Made by a program: the position numbers and the translations under genes | Notes under the pieces: model-generated | Told to the model about the DNA's origin: nothing | Seen by the model: the letters and a program-made list of their open reading frames with translations, nothing else | The model's database searches: none | Shown here: positions 8,098 through 18,700 of the stretch, one piece after another | How the letters are laid out: each line of letters starts with the position of its first letter | Position numbering within the stretch: the stretch's first letter is position 1 | DNA from: Microbacterium pumilum | Lineage (GTDB): Bacteria > Actinomycetota > Actinomycetes > Actinomycetales > Microbacteriaceae | DNA length: 64,000 bases | Reading direction: 5' to 3' | Assembly: GCF_039530225.1 (NCBI RefSeq) | Contig: NZ_BAAAOH010000001.1 | Coordinates: 558,001 to 622,000 of the forward strand

Positions 8098-9284
8098 CGC
8101 GAGCCCTCGACGAGCTCGCGGCCGATGATGACGCGCATGATCTCGTTCGTGCCCTCGAGGATCTGGTGCACGCGCAGGTCGCGCACCACCTTCTCGATGC
8201 CGTACTCGTGCAGGTAGCCGTAGCCGCCGTGCAGCTGGAGCGCCTCGTTCGCGATACGGAAGCCGGTGTCGGTCGCGAATCGCTTGGCCATCGCGCACTG
8301 CATCGCCACGTCTGGCGACTTCTCGTCGAGCGCGATGGCTGCATCGCGGACGAGCGCGCGGGCCGCCCGCAGCTCCGTCGCCATGTCGGCGAGAGCGAAG
8401 ACGACGGCCTGCTTCTCGGCCAGCGGCTCACCGAACGTGTAGCGCTCGTGCACGTAGCGCAGCGCCCGGTCGAGGGCGAACTGGGCGCCGCCGAGCGAGC
8501 AGGCGGCGATGCTGACGCGGCCGCCGTTGAGTCCCGACATCGCGATCTTGAAGCCCTGGCCCTCCACCCCGAGCAGGGCGGATGCCGGCACGCGCACCGC
8601 GTCGAGGATCACCTGCCTCGTCGGCTGGGCGTTCCATCCCATCTTCTTCTCGTTCGCGCCGAACGACAGTCCCGGAGCGTCGGCAGGCACCAGGAACGCG
8701 CTGATGCCGCGCGCACCACCGGTCCCCGAGCCCGTCGAAGGATCGGTGCGCGCCATGACCACGTAGACGGATGCCTCGCCCGCGCCCGAGATGAACTGCT
8801 TCACTCCCGTCAGCACGTACTCCTCGCCACCCTGCCCGTCAGCAACCCGGATCGCGCTCGTCGCGAGCGCCGCGGCATCCGACCCCGCTCCGGGTTCGGT
8901 GAGGCAGTACGCGCCGAAGTCGGTCATGGCGGTGAGTCGCGGCAGCCACAGCTGTCGCTGCTCGTCGCTGCCGTAGGTGTCGATCATCCACGCGACCATG
9001 TTGTGGATCGAGATGTAGGCGGCGATCGCAGGGTCGGCGTAGGCGAGCTCCTCGATGATCGCAGCCGTGTCCGACCGGCTCAGCTCCGAACCCCCCACAT
9101 CCTCGCGGACGTAGATGCCGCCGAGACCCAGTTCGCCGGCACGGCCCAGCGCCTCGCGGGGGAAGTGCTTCTGCTCGTCCCACTCCAGCGCATGCGGCGC
9201 GAGCTCGGACTGCGCGAAGTCGCGCACGGCGTCGAGGATCGCCGCACGTTCGTCGGACGTGGTGGGGGTCAGGGTCATCGTCAT
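8094..9284 (-). CDS. acyl-CoA dehydrogenase (isobutyryl-CoA / short branched-chain type)
   Basis: This 396-residue flavoenzyme introduces the alpha-beta double bond into an acyl-CoA and passes electrons to ETF. Family segments include FGAYCLTEPGAGSDAAALAT (FAD/substrate loop), GVKQFISGAGEASVYVVMAR, ANEKKMGWNAQPTRQVILD, and the C-terminal EALQLHGGYGYLHEYGIEKVVRD and ILEGTNEIMRVIIGREL with the glutamate used as base in this group. Operon partners (mmsB, enoyl-CoA hydratase) point to isobutyryl-CoA. A small insertion, DPSTGSGT near residues 181-188, is encoded by a palindromic half-element; it falls in a surface loop before GISAFLVP. The start has AAGGAA about 7 bases upstream. Confidence 0.9.
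   Translation of the reverse strand: MTMTLTPTTSDERAAILDAVRDFAQSELAPHALEWDEQKHFPREALGRAGELGLGGIYVREDVGGSELSRSDTAAIIEELAYADPAIAAYISIHNMVAWMIDTYGSDEQRQLWLPRLTAMTDFGAYCLTEPGAGSDAAALATSAIRVADGQGGEEYVLTGVKQFISGAGEASVYVVMARTDPSTGSGTGGARGISAFLVPADAPGLSFGANEKKMGWNAQPTRQVILDAVRVPASALLGVEGQGFKIAMSGLNGGRVSIAACSLGGAQFALDRALRYVHERYTFGEPLAEKQAVVFALADMATELRAARALVRDAAIALDEKSPDVAMQCAMAKRFATDTGFRIANEALQLHGGYGYLHEYGIEKVVRDLRVHQILEGTNEIMRVIIGRELVEGSR
8724..8744. repeat. palindromic half-element inside the acyl-CoA dehydrogenase gene
   Basis: CCCCGAGCCCGTCGAAGG is a diverged half-site of the CTGAGCYTGTCGAAG family. On the coding strand it encodes PSTGSGT, which interrupts a loop that is shorter in most relatives. 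It shows that the element can sit in frame in an enzyme gene without breaking it. Confidence 0.6.
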
Positions 9285-9344
9285 CGGTGTTCCTTCACGC
9301 AGGATGCTGGGGCTCGTGGTCCCGGCTTTGTCAGTGTGCTCATC

Positions 9345-9384
9345 ATACTAGGACATCCATCTATTTTTCCGGTCCTCCTAGTAT
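9345..9384. promoter_or_regulatory. 9-bp inverted repeat in the divergent region (candidate operator)
   Basis: ATACTAGGA (9345-9353) and TCCTAGTAT (9376-9384) are perfectly complementary with a 22-base AT-rich spacer. Read toward the acyl-CoA dehydrogenase operon, the arm nearer that gene overlaps a -10-like TATGAT. This fits a dimeric repressor, such as a TetR type, controlling the catabolic operon and perhaps the divergent hcp-like gene. No such regulator is adjacent. Confidence 0.5.
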
Positions 9385-9430
9385 TACCGGTCGGCCTTTC
9401 CGTGCGGATCGGCCGGTGGGATCCTGAAGC

Positions 9431-9910
9431 ATGGACATGTTCCTGAAGATCGACGCAATACCGGGCGACGCGACGGAGAAGGGTCACGAGAAGTGGATCC
9501 CGCTGCTGTCGGCGGACGGCGGGGTCAGCCAAGCGGTGGGAATGGCGCATCACGGGGGCGGCGCCGGAGCCGGCAAGGCAGAGTTCCGCCCGGCGGCGTT
9601 CACCGCGTGGACCAGTGTTGCCACACCGCTCCTGTTCGCAGCGTGCGTGTCGGGCAAGCACGCCGCAACCGCCACGTTCGAGGCGCTGCGCGAAGGAGAC
9701 CGGCCCGTCCTGTTCATGAGGTGGGACTTCGAGGACGTCCTCGTCACGACGGTCGGCACAGTGGGCGGCGGAGGTGGCCCGAGTCTGGCGGACTCATTCG
9801 CGCTGTCGTACAACCGCATCCGGGTGACGACCTTCTCGCAGGACCCCAAGGGAGGCCTCGGCACGGCCACGGCACGCGGCTGGGACCTCGTCGCCAACCG
9901 CGCCTGGTAG
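9431..9910 (+). CDS. Hcp-family protein (type VI secretion tube-like), orphan
   Basis: The 159-residue protein begins MDMFLKIDAIPGDATEKGHE and continues KWIPLLSADGGVSQAVG, the characteristic N-terminal signature of Hcp1-type proteins (a beta-barrel that forms hexameric rings). AEFRPAAFTAWTSVATPLLFAACVSGKH and VGGGGGPSLADSFALSYNRIRVTTFSQ also match the family, and length is normal. In proteobacteria Hcp builds the inner tube of type VI secretion. No other T6SS gene is in the window and Gram-positive bacteria lack the system, so the role here is unknown. Stand-alone Hcp-like genes do occur in actinobacteria. There is no signal peptide. It stands alone between a divergent operon and a secreted-protein gene. 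Confidence 0.75.
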   Translation: MDMFLKIDAIPGDATEKGHEKWIPLLSADGGVSQAVGMAHHGGGAGAGKAEFRPAAFTAWTSVATPLLFAACVSGKHAATATFEALREGDRPVLFMRWDFEDVLVTTVGTVGGGGGPSLADSFALSYNRIRVTTFSQDPKGGLGTATARGWDLVANRAW

Positions 9911-10007
9911 CTCGCGGTCCTGCGCACATCCGGCCGCGACACGTTCACCCTTCCGTAACCTCGCGCCACTACGACTGAGAGCACTCGCCCCGACTCTGAG
10001 GACACCG

Positions 10008-12281
10008 ATGCCTTCGCTCCTGCTCTCCCGTTCGGCGGTCGCCGCAGCGACCGTCGCGGCACTCGCGCTCGCCACGATCAGCGTCTCGACCGCCGCCGCC
10101 GCGTCGATCGTTCCCGACCCGATCGAGTACTCGGCGGATGACGCCGCCCTGGCCCTCAGCCCGGTGGGCACTTTCGAAACCGGCGTCTTCGACGAGTCCG
10201 GCGCCGAGATCGTCGCCGCCCACGGTCACCACCTGTTCGTCGTGAACGCGCAGGCTGGCGCCGTGAGCGTGCTCGACTACTCCGACCCGACCGCGATCGC
10301 GCAGCAGTCCGTGATCACGTCGGACGGCATCGCGAACTCGGTCGCCGTGCGCTCGGACGGTCTGGGGATCATCGCCTTCGAGGCAGCAGTGAAGACCGAT
10401 CGCGGTCACCTGGTGTTCTTCGACGCCGTCGGCGACGGGGGCGAGTTCCCCATCCTCGGCGAGGTCACCGTCGGAGCGCTCCCCGACATGGTCTCGATCT
10501 CGGCCGACGGCACCTTCGCCGTGGTCGCGAACGAGGGCGAGCCCGCCGACGACTTCTCGATCGACCCCGAGGGCTCGATCTCGGTCGTGCGGCTCCCCGC
10601 GCCGGGGCTTGCGGCGCCCACCCAGAGCGACGTCCGCACCGCGGACTTCCATGCCTTCGAGGCCGGCGGTGCGCTGAACCTCCCCGACGACGTGCGCGTC
10701 TTCGGGCCCGCGCCGCACGGCGACGACCTCCCGGTGAGCCGCAACCTCGAGCCCGAGTTCATCGCGATCGACGGCGACGTCGCGTACGCGTCGCTGCAGG
10801 AGGCCAATGCGGTCGCCGAGATCGACCTCGCGACCGCGGCCGTGACGGCGATCTGGCCGCTCGGCTTCAAGGATCTCGGCACGGCGGGCAACGGCATCGA
10901 CCCGAGCGACCGCGACCCGCGCGACGCGCCGACCTTCGACGTCCGCACCTTCGAAGGCCTGCACGGCGTCTACATGCCCGACGGCATCAACGCCTACCAG
11001 GCGAACGGCCAGACCTACCTGGTCACCGCGAACGAGGGTGACGCGCGGGAGTGGGGCGACTACGCCGAGCCCGTCCGAGTCGGCGATCTCGCCGATGACG
11101 GCTTCGGGCCCGTCTGCGACGACAGTCCCCTCGCCGGCTCACTCGGCAACGACCAGCTCGGGCGTCTCAACGTCACGAAGGAGCTCGGCTTCGACGCAGC
11201 GGCGGGCTGCTACTCGGACCTCTACGCGTTCGGTGGCCGCTCGTTCTCGATTTGGACGACCGACGGCACGCAGGTGTACGACTCGGGCGACTCGTTCGAA
11301 GAGATCACCCACACGGCGAACCCCGACTTCTTCAACTCGAGTCACACCGCATCCGAGCTCGAGGGCCGGAGTGACGACAAGGGTCCGGAGCCCGAGAACC
11401 TCTCGATCGGTGCGATCGGCGATCGCACGTACGCATTCATCGGGTTCGAGCGCGTCGGCGGCATCGCGGTGTACGACATCACCGATCCGGGCGCCGCCAC
11501 CTTCGTCACCTACGTGAACAACCGCGACTTCTCGGTGTCGGTGGAGGATGCCGATGACCCGGCGGCGGTGCTCTCGCAGGCCGGCGACCTCGGACCGGAG
11601 GGCGTGACCTTCATCCCCGCGACATCGTCGGCCACGGGTTCACCGCTGCTCGCCGTCGCGAACGAGGTGTCGGGCACCACGACGCTGTTCTCGGTCGTAG
11701 ATCTGCTCGCTCCGGTCAACACCGCTCCGCCGACGATCAGCGGCAGCCCCGACTTCACGCGGACCCTGAAGGCCGACCCCGGCAGGTGGACGCCCGTCGG
11801 CGGGAACGGCAAGGTGACCTTCGACTACCAGTGGCTCCTCGATGGTGAGCCCATCCGCGGGGCGACGAAGCAGACGTACACCGTCGGCCTGCTCGACACC
11901 GGGCACGAGATCATCGTCCGGGTGCGGACGAGCCAGTCCGGGCAGCGCGAGGCCGTCGCGACGAGCGCTCCCCTGCTCCTGCGCTACTCCTCGATCGCAC
12001 TGGTGACGCCGAGTCCGCGCGTCGCGACGACGTCGTCCACCGTGGTCGTGACGGTGCAGGTGCGTCCGTCGAACTTCACGACGGGCGCGACCCGGCCCAC
12101 CGGAACGGTCAAGATCACCGTTGCCGGCAAGTCCTTCACCGGCACGCTCGACGGCAGCGGCTTCACCGTCCGCATCCCGGTCGGCAAGCTGCCGCGCGGC
12201 ATCCACCCGATCGTCGCGAACTACTCCGGCGACATCGCGGTCTCGCCGACACGCGGGCTCGGAGTGGTCCTCGTGCGCTGA
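10008..12281 (+). CDS. secreted choice-of-anchor I family protein with C-terminal Ig-like domains
   Basis: A 757-residue exported protein. Residues 1-33 are an Ala-rich signal peptide ending STAAAAS. Residues about 50-570 are a beta-propeller-like domain of the choice-of-anchor I type: GHHLFVVNAQAGAVSVLDYSD, GTFAVVANEGEPADDFSIDPEGS, LVTANEGDAREWGDYAE, KGPEPENLSIGAIGDRTYAFIGFER and GLGPEGV-like GDLGPEGVTFIPA. Residues about 575-655 are an Ig-like fold (FDYQWLLDGEPIRG) and the end is a bacterial Ig-like repeat (RPTGTVKITVAGKSF) resembling the end of the neighbouring amylopullulanase. Relatives are often called alkaline-phosphatase-like, but I see no phosphatase active site. No LPXTG motif is present. 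AGGA precedes the ATG by 6 bases. Confidence 0.75.
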   Translation: MPSLLLSRSAVAAATVAALALATISVSTAAAASIVPDPIEYSADDAALALSPVGTFETGVFDESGAEIVAAHGHHLFVVNAQAGAVSVLDYSDPTAIAQQSVITSDGIANSVAVRSDGLGIIAFEAAVKTDRGHLVFFDAVGDGGEFPILGEVTVGALPDMVSISADGTFAVVANEGEPADDFSIDPEGSISVVRLPAPGLAAPTQSDVRTADFHAFEAGGALNLPDDVRVFGPAPHGDDLPVSRNLEPEFIAIDGDVAYASLQEANAVAEIDLATAAVTAIWPLGFKDLGTAGNGIDPSDRDPRDAPTFDVRTFEGLHGVYMPDGINAYQANGQTYLVTANEGDAREWGDYAEPVRVGDLADDGFGPVCDDSPLAGSLGNDQLGRLNVTKELGFDAAAGCYSDLYAFGGRSFSIWTTDGTQVYDSGDSFEEITHTANPDFFNSSHTASELEGRSDDKGPEPENLSIGAIGDRTYAFIGFERVGGIAVYDITDPGAATFVTYVNNRDFSVSVEDADDPAAVLSQAGDLGPEGVTFIPATSSATGSPLLAVANEVSGTTTLFSVVDLLAPVNTAPPTISGSPDFTRTLKADPGRWTPVGGNGKVTFDYQWLLDGEPIRGATKQTYTVGLLDTGHEIIVRVRTSQSGQREAVATSAPLLLRYSSIALVTPSPRVATTSSTVVVTVQVRPSNFTTGATRPTGTVKITVAGKSFTGTLDGSGFTVRIPVGKLPRGIHPIVANYSGDIAVSPTRGLGVVLVR

Positions 12282-12314
12282 CGACAGTGCGCTGACGACG
12301 GTTCGCTGACGACC
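12273..12314. repeat. three tandem 14-bp units spanning a stop codon
   Basis: GTGCGCTGACGACA (12273-12286), GTGCGCTGACGACG (12287-12300) and GTTCGCTGACGACC (12301-12314). The stop codon of the choice-of-anchor I gene (12279-12281) is inside unit 1, as at the cofE stop. Confidence 0.8.
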
Positions 12315-12331
12315 CCTCCGAGCCGTACGGG

Positions 12332-12664
12332 CTACTCGTCCCAGGGCTGGAACGCGCGCAGCTCGATCTGGCCGTTGCGGGCCATCGGATGCCGCGACGC
12401 GATCTCGATCGCCTCGTCGAGGTCCTCGACCTCGAGGATGTCGAAGCCCACGACGACCTCGCTGGTCTCGACGAACGGCCCGCGGGTCGCGAGCACCTTG
12501 CCGCCGCGCACGCGCACGACCGTCGAGTCCGAGACCGGCGCCAGCACCTCGCCCATCACCCGCTTGCCGCTGGCATCCAGGGGGTCGACCCACAGGTCGA
12601 TGTCGGATTCGTCGGACTCCGTGTCGGGTGTCAGCGACGAGGCGACGAACATCATGTACTTCAT
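12332..12664 (-). CDS. YCII-related (DGPF domain) protein
   Basis: The 110-residue protein opens MKYMMFVASSL and carries RVRGGKVLATRGPFVETSEVVVGFDILE. The GPF-ETxE-GF segment is the family hallmark, followed by VEDLDEAIEIASRHPMARNGQIELR. This ferredoxin-like alpha+beta fold often travels with ECF sigma factors, but none is adjacent. The biochemical role is not established. The start ATG at 12664 is supported by GGAAGGAT 8 bases upstream. It lies beyond the terminator of the amylopullulanase, so it is probably transcribed separately. Confidence 0.85.
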   Translation of the reverse strand: MKYMMFVASSLTPDTESDESDIDLWVDPLDASGKRVMGEVLAPVSDSTVVRVRGGKVLATRGPFVETSEVVVGFDILEVEDLDEAIEIASRHPMARNGQIELRAFQPWDE

Positions 12665-12714
12665 ATCTGGATCCTTCCGTGACGGGCGCCCGGCGGGAAC
12701 CCTCACTTCGCGCG

Positions 12715-12774
12715 TCGAACGGCCCCGCATCGGATCGACGGTTCTCGTCGAAGAGTTTCTGCGGGGCCGTTCGA
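12715..12774 (-). terminator. strong hairpin after the amylopullulanase gene
   Basis: Perfect 15-bp arms at 12715-12729 and 12760-12774 (TCGAACGGCCCCGCA and its complement) with a 30-base loop that holds a small secondary hairpin. It begins 9 bases past the stop of the minus-strand gene. There is no long T run, as is common for actinobacterial terminators. Confidence 0.7.
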
Positions 12775-12783
12775 AACGCGGCG

Positions 12784-15700
12784 TCAGTAGATGAGCACCG
12801 GAACCGGGATCGGCGACCTGGAGTTCTGGTACTCGCCGGTCCCCGTGAACGAGGTGCGGATCACGTGGACGCCTCGCTTCAGGGAGGGGAGCGTGATGCC
12901 CACCTTCCCCTTGTCGGCGGCGGCCAGCGTCGCGGTTGCGATGACCCTGCCGCCGTCCGTCACGGTCACGGTCCCGGTCGGAGCGGTGCCGTCCGCCGCC
13001 ACCACCTTGCCGGTGACCTTGACGGTGGTTCCGGCCTTCGCGACGAGCTCGTTCGGCGCCGCCTTGACCGACGTCGACACCGCCTCCTTGTCCACGAGGA
13101 CCGCCACCGAGCGGGCGGGAACCGTGACGGTGCCGGATGCCGCATCCCACGTCGTGGTCTTGACCACCGCGTCGGCGCCCTTCGCCTGCGCCGCCGTCAG
13201 GGCGAAGCCGCGTCCGGCGAGATCGGGCAGCGCCTGCGTCGTCGCATCGGGTGAGGCGTTGAACACCACGAGCGCACCCTCGAGCGCGGGGTCGACATCC
13301 TCGCCGACGAGATCGTCGATGAGCATCACGATCACCCCGGGGGTGGCATCCGGACCGCTGTTCGGGAACGTCACCTTCTGCTCGATGAGGTCCGCCGAGC
13401 CGAGTCGCAGGAGACCCACCTGCTCGCGCACGCGCAGCAGATCCAGGGCGGATGCCTCTGCCGCCGCGATGTCGGCTGCTGCGGGCTTGAGCGCCGGGTT
13501 CGCGAGCAGCGGGCCGCGCCGCGCATCCCAGTCGTCGGGGTTCTCGGCCGCAAAGGGCAGACCCGAGCCGAACGTCGACTCCTGTCCGGTCCAGTCGATG
13601 CGGTTGAACCAGTCGCCCGAGTTGTAGCTGTTGCGGTCGAGCGACTTGGAGCGCAGCAGCTCCGTGCCGGCGTGCCAGAACGAGGGCGACTGCGACAGGG
13701 TCACGGTCGCGAGCTCGAGCGTGTTCATGCGCACCCGGTCGGCCATGGACGTGTCGACGGGGAGCTTGAGCACCGAGAGGTCGTAGAGCGTCTCGTTGTC
13801 GTGCGCGTCGACGTAGTTGATGGTCTCGTCGGGCTGGTCCGCGTAGCCGGCCGGAGCATCGTTGTACTTCACCTCGGCGCCCGATTTCACGGTGCCGTCG
13901 GCAGCAGTCATCTCGAAGCCGCGGAGATTGCCCGTCAGGCCGATCTTGACGAGGTCGGTCTGCTCGCCGAGGGTGCGCGCATCCGGCCGGACCGGGTGGC
14001 CGTTCGGATCGGTGCCGAGCCCCGTGCCGAAGCCCTGGTCCCAGACCGACGCCGCGTCGACCGGGCTGCCGCCGTGCACACCGTCACGGAGCCGGTCGTT
14101 GAACGTGCCGATGCCCGTGCCGCCGAGGTTGCCCTGGCGGGCCTGCTCGAACAGCTTGTCGTCCTGCACCTCGCCGAAGTTCCAGCCCTCGCCGTACAGG
14201 TAGATCGACTTCCCGTCGACGCCGTCCTTCTTCAGCGTCAGCTCGTCGAGGGCCGCCCGGATCGCGAGCATGTTCGCCTTCGAGTGGTGGCCCATCAAGT
14301 CGAAGCGGAACCCGTCGACCTTGTACTCGCGTGCCCACAGCACGACCGAGTCGACCATGAGCTTCTGCGCGACCTCGTGCTCGGTGGCGACGTTCTGGCA
14401 GCACGTCGAGGTCTGGACGCCTCCTGTCGCGTTGAGGCGCTGGTAGTAGCCGGGCACGACCTGGTCGAGCACCGACTTCGCACCCTGACCGGACTCGGCG
14501 GTGTGGTTGAAGACCTCGTCGAGCACGACCTGCAGGCCCATGCTGTGAAGAGCGCCGACCATCGAGCGGAACTCGCCTACTCGTGCACCGCCGTCGGGGT
14601 TCGTCGCATACGAGCCCTCGGGAACCGAGTAGTGATAAGGGTCGTAGCCCCAGTTGAACGCATCGGTATCGACGACATCCTTGATGCACTCCCGCTGATC
14701 CTCCGAGTCGAGAGCCATCGAGGCGAGGTCGCAGTCGGGCGTCTGCTGGGCGGCTCTGTTCTCCTCGATCGACGCGATGTCGAACGACGGCAGCAGGTGC
14801 ACCGTGTTGATGCCCGCCGCGGCGAGCTGCTCGAGCTGATCGGTGCCCGCGCTCTTGCGCGCGAAGGCGAGGTACGTGCCGCGCTCGGCCTCGGGCACAG
14901 ACTCATCCGTGGCCGAGAAGTCGCGGATGTGCAGCTCGTAGATCGCGCGATCCACGGCCCGGTCGATCACGGGCGCCTTCGTCTTCTCCCACTGCTTCGG
15001 GCGCCACTGCTTGTCGTCGAGGTCGATCGCGACCGAGCGCGTCGAGTTCTCGGTGAGCGCCACGGAGTACGGGTCGGTCACGTCGTTCTTCTCGATCGCC
15101 GTGGTCGTGGGGGCGTAGACCTCGACCTCCCACAGATACTCGTCGCCCTTCAGCCCGGCTTTGCCGCCAGCGGTCCAGGTTCCGGATGCCGCATCCCACG
15201 CCGCTTCGGTGTGCACCGGGTCGCCTGTCCCAGCGGGGTCCCAGGTCAGGAGTGTCGCGGCCTGCGCCGTCGGCGCCCAGAGCCGGAACGTCGGCTTGCT
15301 GCCCTGGAACGTCACGCCGAGGTCGACGTCGGTGACGGCATCCGCGTACAGGTCGTCGAGCACACCCGGGATCTGCACACCGGTGAACGCGGTGAGTGCA
15401 TCGCCGGCGCCGCGTTGGGCGACCATGAGCTGGCCCTTCAGCAGGCTCGCCACGGCGTCACGGTCCTGACCCTCGACGTGCAGCGCCGTGTAGTCGGCGA
15501 GCGCGGGGAACCGATCCTTCTGCGCCGGGGTCAGGCCGGTGGCGACGAGTGAGAGGTCGACGGCATCACCGCCGGTGACGTCTCCGTCCGCCACCCCGAG
15601 CGAGGCGTCATCCGACGAGTACAGCTGCCACGAGGCATCCGCCGCCGGTGCGCCCAGCTTCGATGGCCACGCGATCGTCTCGGCGTCGATCCAGTGCGCC

Positions 15701-18700
15701 TGCAGCTGCCCGGTGCCGGGAAGCGGCGGATCCGTGAGCTCGATCTCGAGAACGTGCGTGGCGAGCGTGTAGCGGAACAGGATCTGCTTGCCGTCACTGG
15801 CGCTGAACGAGTAGTTGCCGCCGCCTGGCACGCCGCCGACCCCGTAGTTCTCATCCCAGCTCAGGCCGTGGGCGACCTTGGTCTCATAGGCGCCGGTCGG
15901 GATCGCACTCGTCGCGAACTCGTACACGCCGTCCTTGTCGCCGTCGAACATCAGGCCGCGGAGGCAGCCCGGCGACCAGTCCCCCAGGCATCCGAGCTCG
16001 CTCTGCTGCGACCCCGGAAGGGTCACGAAGGGACCCTCCGCATTCGACTGCACGAACTTGCTGCGCGGATCGAAGTAGAACGTGATCTTTCCGCCCGCGT
16101 GCGTGATGGAGATGTTGCCGCCGTTCGGCACGCCGTTCGCGCCGAAGTTGACGTCCCACGACTTGTCGGTGGCCACCTTGTACTGGTACGGGCCGGGAGC
16201 GAAGTCATCGAACTCGAGCTTCCAGATGCCGTCGACGAGCTTCATCTGCGCCTGTTCGCAATCGGGCAGCCAGTCGCCCGCGCATCCCATCTCGGAGTTG
16301 AGGTCGCCGGCGATGCTGACGGTCTTGAAATCGACGGGTTCCTCCGGCTCCTCGGGCTCGACGAAGTTGACCTTGTTGCCGACCGAGGCGTACGTGGATG
16401 CGGCTGAGCGCTGGCCGGCGGCATCCGTCGACACCGCCCGGTACTCGACGAGCGTGCCCGCCGCGAGGTCGCCGACGTCGTGGAAGACGCGCGGGTCGGT
16501 GTCTTCGGCGGTGCCGAGTGCCTGCCAGTCGGCCGAGCCGACGACCCGCCACGCGAAGCTCGTCTCGCGCCAGGCGTCGTCGGCGGCGGCCGACACGGGA
16601 GTCGTGCCGGTCAGTCCTGCGCCGGCGACCGGCACCGACACCGAGAGGTCGGCAGCCGCGGCGGGCGCGGTGACCCCGCGGTCCGCGCGCAGCACGACGG
16701 CCGAGAGAGCGGGGACGGTGACGGATGCCGCGGCCGCCGCATCCGCAGTCACCGGCGATCCTCCGCCGTAGACAGGCGTATACGTCGCACCGGCGGTGAG
16801 CGTCGTCAGGTCGACGGTCTGGTCCGTCGCGGCGTTGTTGAGGGCCACGACGTACTCGACGCGCTCGTCGCGATCGACGCGAGAGAACGCGTAGACGCCG
16901 GCGTCATCGCTCGCGAGGAGTTCGATCTGCGCGCCGTCCACCAGGGCCGGGTGAGCCTCACGCAGCTGCGACAGCGCCGCGATGTGCTCGTAGAGCGGAG
17001 CGTCGGTGTCGAACCGGTCGACGGAGCCCACGGTCTCGCCGGTGATGAGCGTCTGGTTCTCGTATTCGTCGACCTGGCTCGCGAAGAGGGACTGTCGTGC
17101 GTTCTTGTCGGCGCCGTCGATCACGCCGGTGAATCCCTGCTCGTCGCCGTAGTACACGATCGGCTGGCCGCGGCCAAGGAACAGCAGGTCGTGTGCGAGC
17201 AGGTCTCGCTGCTCGGCGGCCGGCTGATCCTTGAGGAAGTATCCGATGCGGCCCATGTCGTGATTGCCGAGGAAGGTCGGCAGAGCGGTCGCCGACGAGT
17301 CGCTCGTCGTGTAGTAGTCGTCTCCCGCGAACAGCTTCTGGAGCCCCTTGGCCGAGTTGCCCTTCGCGAAGCTCAGTGCGGCGGACTGGAACGTGAAGTC
17401 GAGCACGGAGTTCATGTCGGTCTGGCGCACGTAGGGCGACAGCTTGACGGGGTCAGCCTCATAGACCTCGCCGAACATGAAGAAGTCCGGCTTGCCGTGC
17501 GTGTGCGCGTAGTCGAGCACCTGCGTGGACCACTTCTGCCAGAACTCGAAGTTCACGTGCTTGGCGGTGTCGATGCGGAAGCCGTCGATCCCCAGGTCGA
17601 TCCAGGTGTCGTAGACATCGACGAATCCGTTCACCACGGCCGGGTTCTCCGTCATCAGGTCGTCGAGTCCGCCGAAGTCCCCATACGTGGAGTTCTCACC
17701 GCTGTAGGTCGTGTTGCCGCGGTTGTGGTACAGCGTCACGTCGTTCAGCCATGCGGGGACCTTGACGCTCTGCTCGGCCGGCGCGACGACGGGCACGTAA
17801 GGGAAGGAGGTCCCCGCGTCGAGCGTCGGAAAGCTGTCCGTGCCCGCGTAGGCAGCGGGGTCGAACGGCGTGCCATCGGCATCCTGGTAGGGGCTCGTCG
17901 TCTTGTCGACGTAGGTGTACTGGCCGCCCTGGTACGAGATGACGTCGGCGGTGTGGTTCGTGATGATGTCGAAGTAGACGTCGATGCCGCGGCCGTGCGC
18001 ATCGTCGATGAGGTCCTTCAGCTCGGCGTTGGTGCCGAGGTGCGGGTCGATCTGCGTGAAATCCGTGATCCAGTACCCGTGGTAGCCGGCGCTCGCATCG
18101 GCACCGGTGCCCTGCACCGGCTTGTTCTTGAAGCTCGGCGTCAGCCAGATGGCCGTGGTGCCGAGGCCCTCGATGTAGTCGAGCCGGCTGCGAAGGCCCG
18201 CCAGGTCGCCGCCGTTGTAGAAGCCCTTGTCCGTCGGATCGAACCCTGTCGAGAGTCGATCCCCGGTGAGTCCGCCGGTGTCGTTCGAGGCATCCCCGTT
18301 GTCGAACCGGTCGGTCATGACGAAGTAGAACTGCTCGTCGGCCCCGGCCTGCCGGGCAGGAGCCGAAACGAGGGCGTCGTCGTCGGAGGTGTAGCCGTCG
18401 CGCAGCGACTCGACCTCGACAGTCACGCCGACGCGGTGGATGTTGTCGTCGAACACGAACCGGAGCGTGGAGGTGCCGCCCACGGTGAGCGGGATGTTGG
18501 CCGAACCCCCGTCGAGTCCATAGGCCTCGTCCCACGCGCCATCGACCGCCACCTTGTACTCGTACGAGCCTGCCGGCACGTCGAACTCGGCGTCGTACAC
18601 CCCCGCAACGCCGGTGGGTTCGAGTGCGGTGTCGCCGCAGTCCGGCAGCCAGTCGTCGGAGCAGCCGAGCTCGGACTGCAGCGAGCCGGCGAGCACGAAC

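Noticed and set aside
9431..9910. A type VI secretion locus
   Set aside because: Only an Hcp-like gene is present; no sheath, baseplate, VgrG or ClpV genes in the window.
10008..12281. Alkaline phosphatase
   Set aside because: Often used as a name for this family, but no phosphatase metal or serine motif is visible.
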